From NCBI GenBank assembly GCA_031278835.1, contig JAITJP010000258.1, positions 1-5,519 on the forward strand: a stretch of DNA of 5,519 nucleotides. The letters run 5' to 3'. The position numbers and the translations under genes were made by a program. Positions 1 through 5,264 of this stretch are shown here, one piece after another (the stretch's first letter is position 1; every line of letters starts with the position of its first letter). The notes under the pieces were generated by a model, which did not search any database, was not told the DNA's origin, and saw nothing but the letters and a program-made list of their open reading frames with translations. The stretch comes from Deltaproteobacteria bacterium. Lineage in GTDB: Bacteria > Desulfobacterota > Desulfarculia > Adiutricales > Adiutricaceae.

Positions 1-722
1 ACGGTCATGACCAGGCTCATGTCGTGCTCGATTAAAAGAATGGAGACTTTTTCGTTTTCCCGGATGTCGGAAATTAAATCACGTAAGGCGGCCGTCTCGG
101 AGATGTTAAGCCCGGCGGCCGGTTCATCAAGCAGCAAGACTTTGGGTTCCGTGGCCAGGGCCCGGACGATCTCAAGTCGCCTTTGATCGCCGTAGGGCAG
201 GTTTTTAGCCAGTTCGTTGGCCATGGAGTCAAGACCGTAGGTCACCAAGAGATCAAAACTATACTCGATGGCCTCGGCTTCTTCTTGCCGGGTTTTTTTA
301 TTTCTGATTAAGGCCCCCCAAAGACCGGCCTTCATGCGGGTGTGCCGGCCGATCAGAACGTTTTCCAAAACGGTCAGGTTATTAAAAAGCCTGATGTTCT
401 GGAAGGTTCTGGCCAAACCCTGGTGAGTGATGAGGTCGGCCGGTTTGCCTTTAAGGTTAATCGAGGGCAAATCAATGGCTGGATATAAAATAACCTCGCC
501 CCGGGTGGGCTTATAGATTCCGGTAACGCAGTTAAAAAAAGTGGTTTTACCGGAGCCGTTGGGGCCAATCAAGGCGGTTATGGAATCCCTTTCAATGGAG
601 AGATCAACGTTATTTAAGGCCACCAAGCCGCCAAAAACCATGCTCATGCCAAGGGCGCTTAAAATTAAATCAGAACTTTCTTTTTTGGCCGCGCTCTGGG
701 GCCTGTCCATGGCCTCGGTCAT
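1..722 (-). CDS. livG: LivG, branched-chain amino acid ABC transporter ATPase (3' end cut by window)
   Basis: Cytoplasmic ATPase of the LIV-type importer; it pairs with LivF and drives uptake through LivH-LivM. I translated 240 codons. Visible motifs are Walker A GPNGSGKTT (residues 53-61), the Q-loop in ARTFQNIRLF (Q108), the LivG-type signature LPYGDQRRLEI (175-185) in place of LSGGQ, Walker B VLLLDEP (195-201) followed by AAGLN, and the H-loop in IEHDMS (H233). E. coli LivG is about 255 residues. Because this protein has roughly 15 extra residues before the conserved core, about 20-40 C-terminal residues should lie beyond position 1. The ATG at 722-720 overlaps the livM TGA (721-719) as ATGA, which suggests translational coupling. 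A GGGAGA SD (734-729) sits 6 nt upstream and supports this start over the ATG at 710. No frameshift or missing catalytic residue is seen. Confidence 0.96.
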   Translation of the reverse strand, partial: MTEAMDRPQSAAKKESSDLILSALGMSMVFGGLVALNNVDLSIERDSITALIGPNGSGKTTFFNCVTGIYKPTRGEVILYPAIDLPSINLKGKPADLITHQGLARTFQNIRLFNNLTVLENVLIGRHTRMKAGLWGALIRNKKTRQEEAEAIEYSFDLLVTYGLDSMANELAKNLPYGDQRRLEIVRALATEPKVLLLDEPAAGLNISETAALRDLISDIRENEKVSILLIEHDMSLVMT

Positions 723-2206
723 GACTTTTCTCCCATGGGGCCCTGGGCCACTGGGGGCTGGGTCAGAGGGCCTTGGGCCGAGTCTTGGTCAAGGGCGGTT
801 TCTTTGCGTTGGCTTTTTTCCAACAATGGGGGCGATTTTTCCGGAGGGGCCCCGCTTAAGGCTTCCAGCTTGGTTTTTCCGCCCTGGCCGTTACCGTTTT
901 TTAAGGTATGCATATGGACCACCCGGGTACTTTTGATTAAGCCCTCGGGCCTAAAAACCATCATCAAAACCATGAGGGCCCCAAATAAAAGCATCCGGTA
1001 TTGGGAGAAAAATCTCAATTGTTCGGGTAGGGCGGTAATGACTATGGCCCCCAAAATAACCCCGGGGATACTGCCCATGCCGCCCAAAACCACGATACTA
1101 AGAATTAAAATGGAACCCATGAAGGTAAAACTGGCCGGGTTTATGAAAGTAATTTGGGAAGCGAAAACCACCCCGGCCAGGCCGGCCCAGGTGGAGCCCA
1201 AAGCGAAGGCCGTAAGCTTGGCCCGGGTGCGATTGATGCCCATGGCCTGGCAAGCCACCTCGTCTTCGCGCATGGCCAACCAAGCCCGGCCCAAACGAGA
1301 GTTTTCCAACCTAAATACGCAAATGATGGTTAAGATGACCAAGGCCAGGATGATGAAATAAATAAAAACCTTAAAAACATCCATGCCCGGATCCACGCCC
1401 AAATAATTAACCAAAAAATCTTTGGGCGCTCCGTTAAAATCAATACCAAAAAAACTGGGTGGCTTAATGTAGCTAATTCCCCTAGGACCGTTGGTGACGT
1501 TTAAATTACTTAAAACCAGTCTGGTAATTTCGCCAAAGGACAAAGTGACTATGGCCAGGTAATCGCCGCTTAGGCGAATGACCGGAAAACCCAAGAGAAG
1601 TCCCATCAGCGTGGCCGTGAGCCCGCCCAGGGGCAAACAAAGCCAAAAACTTAGGCCAAAATAGTGATTCAATAGGCCGTAGGTATAAGCCCCGATGGCG
1701 TAAAAAGCGATGTAACCCAGGTTTAAAAGTCCCGACACCCCCACGACCACGTTTAGGCCCAAACCCAAGGTCACGTATATTAGGCAGGTAATTAAAACGT
1801 TAACCTGGTAGGGAGAACTGAGAAACGGGATGATGGCCATTAAAACCAGTAAAATCACCAGGCCCTGACGGCGATATTTGGAACCCATGACCACGGTAAG
1901 CCAGGTGGGTTTTGGACCTTTGGTCAGATCCTCAGGCAAGCCCTCGGACTGATGGACGGCCTTGGTGATGACTTGGAAGGAGCGCCGTTTTAGGAAAAAA
2001 CGCCAGATAATGGACAAAAAGAAGGTGCCGCCGGCCAAATAAGGAATCCTATCCATGGAAAAGGAATAGGTTTGATTGGTCGGATTAATGGACAAGGTCA
2101 TCAGCGGAAAGGCCAATAGACATATCCAAAAGGTGGCCAGTAAGGCCGGTTTTATTTCCGACCAGACCGCCTGGCCAATTTTTGAGGCTGTAAAATTTGA
2201 ACTCAT
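719..2206 (-). CDS. livM: LivM, branched-chain amino acid ABC permease with long C-terminal tail
   Basis: Inner-membrane permease (495 aa) that pairs with LivH to form the translocation path. As in E. coli LivM (about 425 aa), an extra N-terminal part with two membrane segments (about 18-38 and 52-70) precedes the permease core. The core includes LGLGLNVVVGVSGLLNLGY (146-164), GDYLAIVTLSFGEI (214-227), the ATPase-contacting loop REDEVACQAMGINRTRAK (313-330) and IVVLGGMGSIPG (371-382). It ends with LMVLMMVFRPEGL (411-423). Roughly 70 hydrophilic residues rich in Pro, Gln, Lys and Glu follow, longer than the E. coli tail. The ATG has no clear SD: only UCGGCACUUUC precedes it. An in-frame TGA lies six codons upstream with no ATG, GTG or TTG between, so no better start exists. 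The gene lies 193 bp after livH and overlaps livG by 4 bp. Confidence 0.96.
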   Translation of the reverse strand: MSSNFTASKIGQAVWSEIKPALLATFWICLLAFPLMTLSINPTNQTYSFSMDRIPYLAGGTFFLSIIWRFFLKRRSFQVITKAVHQSEGLPEDLTKGPKPTWLTVVMGSKYRRQGLVILLVLMAIIPFLSSPYQVNVLITCLIYVTLGLGLNVVVGVSGLLNLGYIAFYAIGAYTYGLLNHYFGLSFWLCLPLGGLTATLMGLLLGFPVIRLSGDYLAIVTLSFGEITRLVLSNLNVTNGPRGISYIKPPSFFGIDFNGAPKDFLVNYLGVDPGMDVFKVFIYFIILALVILTIICVFRLENSRLGRAWLAMREDEVACQAMGINRTRAKLTAFALGSTWAGLAGVVFASQITFINPASFTFMGSILILSIVVLGGMGSIPGVILGAIVITALPEQLRFFSQYRMLLFGALMVLMMVFRPEGLIKSTRVVHMHTLKNGNGQGGKTKLEALSGAPPEKSPPLLEKSQRKETALDQDSAQGPLTQPPVAQGPMGEKS

Positions 2207-2399
2207 GAAAGTGCCGATAATTCAATGAAGAAAATACAAACCCTGGGGCTCTTGGAAAAAACAAGTTTCCCTGGGATTAAAAAGAAAAAAATAAGCCTAC
2301 GGTAAATTACCCTGAAATAACCAAGTTTCCTTTGGGGCTGCCAAAAAAAACCAGTTTTTTTGAAAGACCAAAATTTTCGTTAAGTTAATAATTAAACAA
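2207..2399. other. livH-livM intergenic spacer, A/T-run rich
   Basis: This 193-bp gap has no open frame worth calling. It is dominated by A and T runs. It contains a 9-bp direct repeat, CAAGTTTCC, at 2262-2270 and 2322-2330, a short palindrome GGTAAATTACC at 2301-2311, and an A/T-only inverted repeat at 2344-2361. None makes a convincing terminator or promoter. A gap this size is unusual beside the 4-bp livM-livG overlap. The genes still read as one operon because order and strand are kept. Confidence 0.6.
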
Positions 2400-3311
2400 T
2401 CAAACCTTTTGGGTTTGGGATTGGCCCATGATGCCTTCGGGTCTAAAAATCAAGATGATTATGAGAATTATGAAAGCCACCACGTCTCGATAGGAGCTGG
2501 AAATGTAACCAGCGGCGAAACTTTCGGCAAAACCTAAAATTAAGGCCCCAATGACCGCGCCGGGTATGCTACCGATTCCGCCCAAAACGGCGGCGGTAAA
2601 GGCCTTCATGCCGGCCAAAAAGCCCATGTGAAAATAGATTTGGCGCATGGAACAGCCGATTAAAACCCCGCCCAGGGCGGCCAAAACCGAACCGATGATA
2701 AAGGTCGTGGAAATAACCCGGTCAATGTTAACCCCGGAGAGTCTGGCCATGGTGATGTCCTGGGCCACGGCCCGCATGGCCATGCCCATCTTGGTATATT
2801 TTATGTAAAGGGTTAAGGCCACCATGGAGACTATGGTGAAAAGTAAGATCATGACTTGGGTTCTGTTTAAATAGCCGGCCACGGGTTTTAAAAAGGGCAT
2901 CTGGGGGATGAGATCCGGGAAGAGCATGAAATTAGGCGTTTGAGCCAACTGAACGTAGTTTTGCAAAAAAAAAGACATGCCAATGGCGCTGATAAGGGGG
3001 GCCAATCTCGAGGCGCCCCTTAAGGGCCGGTAGGCGATTCTCTCCACGGTCCAGCCGTACATGGCCGAATAAATGGCGGCAATGGCGGCCACGCTAAAAA
3101 GTAAACCCCATCCGGTCAAGCCCAGGCTGCTTAAAATTAACGAAGCCAATAGGGCCGTAAAAGCCCCAATCATGTATATTTCACCGTGGGCGAAATTTAT
3201 TAGGGCGATGATCCCGTATACCATGGTGTAGCCCAGGGCGATTAAAGCGTAAATGCTGCCCCTGGTCAGCCCACTCATAAAGAGATCCAGAAAATAAGTC
3301 ATAAAATTCAC
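2400..3311 (-). CDS. livH: LivH, branched-chain amino acid ABC permease
   Basis: Inner-membrane permease (303 aa; E. coli LivH is 308) that partners LivM. It is hydrophobic throughout, with about eight membrane segments. Family-typical stretches are GSIYALIALGYTMVYGII (18-35), INFAHGEIYMIGAF (38-51), the ATPase-contacting loop RAVAQDITMARLSGVNIDRV (180-199), MKAFTAAVLGGIGSIPGA (235-252) and the C-terminal FRPEGIMG (289-296). I prefer the GTG start at 3311-3309: a GGGGAG SD (3328-3323) lies 11 nt upstream. The ATG three codons later (3302-3300) would be 20 nt from that SD. The SD itself lies within a terminator-like hairpin. The gene follows livK after a 304-bp gap. Confidence 0.96.
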   Translation of the reverse strand: MNFMTYFLDLFMSGLTRGSIYALIALGYTMVYGIIALINFAHGEIYMIGAFTALLASLILSSLGLTGWGLLFSVAAIAAIYSAMYGWTVERIAYRPLRGASRLAPLISAIGMSFFLQNYVQLAQTPNFMLFPDLIPQMPFLKPVAGYLNRTQVMILLFTIVSMVALTLYIKYTKMGMAMRAVAQDITMARLSGVNIDRVISTTFIIGSVLAALGGVLIGCSMRQIYFHMGFLAGMKAFTAAVLGGIGSIPGAVIGALILGFAESFAAGYISSSYRDVVAFIILIIILIFRPEGIMGQSQTQKV

Positions 3312-3313
3312 TC

Positions 3314-3349
3314 AAAAAAAAACTCCCCGACTTAATTACCGCGGGGTTT
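3314..3349 (-). terminator. Terminator-like hairpin overlapping the livH SD
   Basis: On the minus strand, AAACCCCG (3349-3342) and CGGGG (3329-3325) form a 5-bp GC stem with a 12-nt loop. AG and then nine T residues (3322-3314) follow. The upstream AAA could also pair with the first T residues across the AG bulge. This has the form of a weak intrinsic terminator placed just before livH. Its 3' arm includes the GGGGAG used as the livH SD, so the fold would also hide the ribosome site. It is either partial attenuation or a translational control, and the stem is short, so activity is uncertain. Confidence 0.45.
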
Positions 3350-3480
3350 ATTCAATTCCAATCGCTCGTTTATTGTCCAAAAACAAAGCTCAGCTAGTTC
3401 TTGATTTGGCCAAAATTTTATCTGGCCAAAGCTGGCTTGGTTAATAAAAGGCCCGTCCAAGCGGGGTAAATAACCCTGGC

Positions 3481-3522
3481 CCCCTTCTCCATTAATTTAA
3501 GCTAATTGGGCGAGAGAAGGGG
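3481..3522 (-). other. Intercistronic hairpin with 9-bp stem
   Basis: CCCCTTCTC (3481-3489) and GAGAAGGGG (3514-3522) are perfect inverted repeats around a 24-nt loop. A competing outer pair, GGCCCC (3478-3483) with GGGGCC (3537-3542), shares three C residues with the left arm. No T run follows on either strand, so it is not an ordinary intrinsic terminator. It lies in the middle of the livK-livH gap. Confidence 0.5.
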
Positions 3523-3557
3523 ACGCTTGCGGGATCGGGGCCAATGGCAGGGTGGAT

Positions 3558-3593
3558 CGTCCAAAAGCCCCATAACAATAGGGCTTTTGGACG
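3558..3593 (-). other. Stable 13-bp hairpin just after livK
   Basis: CGTCCAAAAGCCC (3558-3570) and GGGCTTTTGGACG (3581-3593) pair perfectly over 13 bp with a 10-nt loop. In transcription order the stem begins 22 nt after the livK TAA. No T tract follows it. In position it resembles the 3'-protecting intercistronic hairpins after binding-protein genes such as malE, which keep the first cistron abundant. The structure is seen directly; the stabilising role is inference. A rho-independent terminator without a T tract is less likely. Confidence 0.65.
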
Positions 3594-3615
3594 AGGGCTA
3601 AGAGGAGATGGCCTT

Positions 3616-4737
3616 TTAGCTGACTGGGACGAATTGCCCGTCTTTGACTTCATAGAGAATAAACTTGGCCCCTATGACGTCACCTTTGGCGTCAAAACGC
3701 ACCGGGCCCATGACCGTCTCAACGGTGTCTTCTTGGAGGTGCTTTTTGATGGCCTCCAGATCGGTGGTGTTGCCAACCTTTTCAACGGCGGCGAAAAGGG
3801 CCTGGGCGGCTCCGGCCGCGTAGAAGAAATAGGTGCCAGGTTCTTCCTGATGGCGGGTATGATGGTCGGCGATGGCCGCTTTGGCGGCCTCGGTGCCGCT
3901 GATGTCAGCCTGGCCAGTGGCGATGGCCCCCTCGGCGGCCGCGCCAGCCATGGTGATGAACTGACGATCATAGAGGCCGTCCGGTCCAATGATGACCGTC
4001 TCAAGACCCTTTTCCCTCATCTGCATGACCAGCTTGGAAGCGTCGCTATGATAGCCGCCCCAGACCATGACTTCGGCTTGGCTATTTCTGAGCATGGAAA
4101 CCACGTCTTCATAGGAAACCTCGCCGGTGGTGACCCCTTCAAACAGGACGATTTCGATTTCGGGAGCCTGGGCTTTAATGTTCTCTTGGAGAGAAATGGC
4201 CAGAGCGCTGCCGTAGTCACCCTTGTCATGGAGGATAGCCACTTTTTTGAAGCCCTTTTTCTTGATGTAATCAAGCTGCAGTCTGGGCTGCTCATCGTCT
4301 CTGGGCGTGGTCCTAAAGAAATAGGGGCTGGCCCCGTCGTCGGTCAAAGATATTTCGGTGGCCGAGCTTGAGATCATGATGACTTTGTTGTTGTAAGCGC
4401 TTAGGGCGCTGCGGGTGGCCCCGGAGCAGGTGTGACCCAAAATAAGGGTCAAATTTTCCGAAGCCAGTTTAAGAGCGGCCTTAGCGGCGTTGTCGGGAAT
4501 ACAGGAATCGTCTTCCTGAACGATTTCAATGGGCTTTCCCAAAAGACCGCCTTTGGCGTTGGTTTGGGCCACGGCGAATTCCAGACCATAAAGGTTGGAT
4601 AGACCATAGCTGGCCAAGTCACCCAATAGGGCCCCACCGTAACCGATTCTAGTGGTATTTTGGGCCTGGGCGGTCGCCGCCAAAGGCAAACAGATGGCCA
4701 AAGCGAAGATAGCCAAAAATTTAACTACCGATTTCAT
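3616..4737 (-). CDS. livK: LivK-type periplasmic branched-chain amino acid-binding protein
   Basis: Secreted solute-binding protein (373 aa; Peripla_BP_6 / LIVBP family) that delivers Leu/Ile/Val to LivHM. Residues 1-25 form a signal peptide: MKSVVKF, a hydrophobic core, then ATAQA before the cut. The ICL at 15-17 is not a lipobox. The core is LIVBP-like: IGYGGALLGDLASYG (31-45), NAKGGLLGKP (60-69), HDKGDYG (170-176), GGYHSDAS (227-234) and the C-terminal MGPVRFDAKGD (343-353). Cys79 and Cys104 match the spacing of the LIVBP disulfide (Cys53-Cys78). By alignment from memory, Ser105, Ala126-Thr127 and Tyr229 correspond to ligand residues Ser79, the Ala/Thr at 101-102 and Tyr202. Asp253 (GPDG) stands where LIVBP has Glu226. 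I chose the ATG at 4737-4735: GGAGG lies 9 nt upstream, and the in-frame ATG at 4764 would add nine residues that spoil the signal peptide. LivK or LivJ cannot be told apart by sequence. Confidence 0.95.
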   Translation of the reverse strand: MKSVVKFLAIFALAICLPLAATAQAQNTTRIGYGGALLGDLASYGLSNLYGLEFAVAQTNAKGGLLGKPIEIVQEDDSCIPDNAAKAALKLASENLTLILGHTCSGATRSALSAYNNKVIMISSSATEISLTDDGASPYFFRTTPRDDEQPRLQLDYIKKKGFKKVAILHDKGDYGSALAISLQENIKAQAPEIEIVLFEGVTTGEVSYEDVVSMLRNSQAEVMVWGGYHSDASKLVMQMREKGLETVIIGPDGLYDRQFITMAGAAAEGAIATGQADISGTEAAKAAIADHHTRHQEEPGTYFFYAAGAAQALFAAVEKVGNTTDLEAIKKHLQEDTVETVMGPVRFDAKGDVIGAKFILYEVKDGQFVPVS

Positions 4738-4745
4738 GAACAATT

Positions 4746-4769
4746 GCCTCCAAAGAAAAATCAAAAGGC
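4746..4769 (-). promoter_or_regulatory. livK SD with possible SD-covering hairpin
   Basis: GGAGG (4751-4747) is a strong SD 9 nt before the livK ATG. The nearby GCCTTT (4769-4764) can pair with GGAGGC (4751-4746) across a 12-nt loop. That gives four Watson-Crick pairs and two G-U pairs, which would cover the SD. The stem is weak. The SD is certain; the control is inference. Confidence 0.45.
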
Positions 4770-4772
4770 TTC

Positions 4773-4791
4773 CGCGTTAAAAAAAAACGCG
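4773..4791 (-). repeat. CGCGTT/AACGCG inverted repeat in the livK leader
   Basis: Perfect 6-bp arms, CGCGTT (4773-4778) and AACGCG (4786-4791), enclose a loop of seven A on the plus strand, or seven T as transcribed. A further run of seven T precedes the stem in transcription order. No T run follows the stem in the livK direction, so it is not an intrinsic terminator for this strand. It lies 22 nt upstream of the SD. Confidence 0.5.
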
Positions 4792-4835
4792 AAAAAAACC
4801 ATCAATCAAAACGGACAGGTGAACCAAACAACATG

Positions 4836-4867
4836 GTCTAACCGGTTACCAAACAAACCGACCAGAC
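4836..4867 (-). promoter_or_regulatory. Leader RNA hairpin, copy 1
   Basis: Read on the minus strand, GTCTGGTCGGTT (4867-4856) and AACCGGTTAGAC (4847-4836) form a continuous 12-bp stem with the 8-nt loop TGTTTGGT. Three pairs are G-U wobbles. On the plus strand those become A-C mismatches, so the fold suits RNA made in the livK direction. Function is unknown; it may be a translational or attenuation element, or a protein-binding site. Confidence 0.6.
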
Positions 4868-4883
4868 TAAAGCTAAACCTTAT

Positions 4884-4900
4884 GACCAAACGATTTGGTC
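4884..4900. repeat. 7-bp inverted repeat between the two leader hairpins
   Basis: GACCAAA (4884-4890) and TTTGGTC (4894-4900) are perfect inverted repeats around CGA. The arm at 4898-4900 is shared with the outer end of hairpin copy 2, so both full stems cannot form at once. The matching site at the far end of copy 2 (4958-4973) is broken, with TTTGAC in place of TTTGGTC. Confidence 0.5.
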
Positions 4901-4929
4901 TAACCGGTTATCAAACAAACCGGCCAGAC
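4898..4929 (-). promoter_or_regulatory. Leader RNA hairpin, copy 2
   Basis: Same 12-bp stem as copy 1: GTCTGGCCGGTT (4929-4918) with AACCGGTTAGAC (4909-4898) and loop TGTTTGAT. The single stem difference changes a U-G pair to C-G, so pairing is kept and strengthened. The other substitution is in the loop. Confidence 0.6.
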
Positions 4930-4934
4930 TAAAG

Positions 4935-4953
4935 CTAAACCTAAACCTAAACC
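4935..4953. repeat. CTAAAC hexanucleotide repeat, three units
   Basis: CTAAAC occurs three times in a row at 4935-4952. Copy 1 of the duplication has one unit at the same place (4873-4878). The two added units account for the whole length difference between the copies. This looks like slippage. Confidence 0.8.
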
Positions 4954-4991
4954 TTATGACCAAACGATTTGACGGAATAAATAATGTTGGA

Positions 4992-5021
4992 AAGATAGCC
5001 TAAAAACCGCTTAACGGTCAA
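4992..5021 (-). promoter_or_regulatory. Candidate sigma70-like promoter for livK (proximal)
   Basis: On the minus strand, TTGACC (5021-5016) and TATCTT (4997-4992) are separated by 18 nt. The -35 box matches consensus at 5 of 6 positions and the -10 box at 4 of 6. Transcription would start near 4985, giving a leader of about 250 nt that carries both hairpin copies. This is a prediction from base matches only. Confidence 0.35.
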
Positions 5022-5165
5022 GGGTAAAAATTCCCCAAAGTCGCCGTCGGAACCAAAACTCGTTTTAGATGCCAAGGGCTGAATTATTTAAAATAGTAGT
5101 TTTTCGCCTTAAAATCAAGTTAAAAATATCTCGAGAAAAGGCATTAAAAATAACTCATAGTTAGA

Positions 5166-5195
5166 ATAATATCAATAAAAATTACCCTTTTTCAA
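5166..5195 (-). promoter_or_regulatory. Candidate sigma70-like promoter for livK (distal)
   Basis: On the minus strand, TTGAAA (5195-5190) and TATTAT (5171-5166) are separated by 18 nt, each matching consensus at 5 of 6 positions. The surrounding DNA is AT-rich, so chance matches are common. If used, the leader would be about 420 nt. Confidence 0.28.
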
Positions 5196-5264
5196 ATCTA
5201 ATTTGACTAAAAAAAATTTAACCCAGTTGGAAATTTTACCATGGCCGTATCGGGCTGTTTTATC

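Larger units (their letters stand above)
4834..4969 (-). repeat. 62-bp tandem duplication in the livK leader
   Basis: Copy 1 spans 4834-4895 and copy 2 spans 4896-4969. The copies differ by two substitutions (4849 C against 4911 T; 4861 A against 4923 G) and by a 12-bp insertion of TAAACC units in copy 2. Each copy holds the palindrome TAACCGGTTA (4839-4848 and 4901-4910) and one long hairpin. A partial further unit (TTTGAC after copy 2) is seen at the right edge. The low divergence suggests recent or conserved duplication. Confidence 0.85.
4985..5264. other. AT-rich non-coding stretch upstream of livK
   Basis: No credible gene is seen on either strand. The part from about 5080 onward is plainly richer in A and T than the operon. 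Apart from the two candidate promoters I see only short weak dyads, such as AAAACTCGTTTT. A regulatory or strain-variable region is possible. No recognised operator is present. Confidence 0.5.

Noticed and set aside
541..936. 131-codon plus-strand frame across livG and livM
   Set aside because: It overlaps two real genes antisense and has no SD or recognisable domain.
735..1361. 208-codon open frame on the plus strand opposite livM
   Set aside because: It lies inside a conserved permease on the other strand; its Pro/Ala/Lys/Met-rich translation resembles no family.
2344..2361. A/T inverted repeat after livH as a terminator
   Set aside because: The stem is almost all A-T with a 2-4 nt loop; it reads as facing homopolymer runs rather than a stable hairpin.
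3544..4371. 275-codon open frame on the plus strand opposite livK
   Set aside because: It is antisense to a clearly conserved binding protein, and its sequence is low-complexity Gly/Asp/Leu as expected from a mirrored frame.
4687..4693. Lipoprotein signal at the Cys in the LivK signal peptide
   Set aside because: The residue before Cys is Ile, which does not fit a lipobox, and a good AxA cut site follows.
4738..4764. Earlier livK start at ATG 4764
   Set aside because: It would place the good GGAGG SD inside the gene and add residues before a textbook signal peptide; the ATG at 4737 fits better.
4910..4927. Sigma54-type promoter (TGG...TTTG) in the leader
   Set aside because: The TGGC is present, but the downstream box lacks the required GC at the right spacing.
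4660..4932. 90-codon plus-strand frame over the livK start and leader
   Set aside because: It is Lys/Asn/Thr-rich, repeats itself because of the 62-bp duplication, and is antisense to the livK signal peptide.
4935..4953. Telomere-like TTTAGG repeat
   Set aside because: Only three units, inside a duplicated bacterial leader; resemblance to eukaryotic telomere repeats is coincidental.
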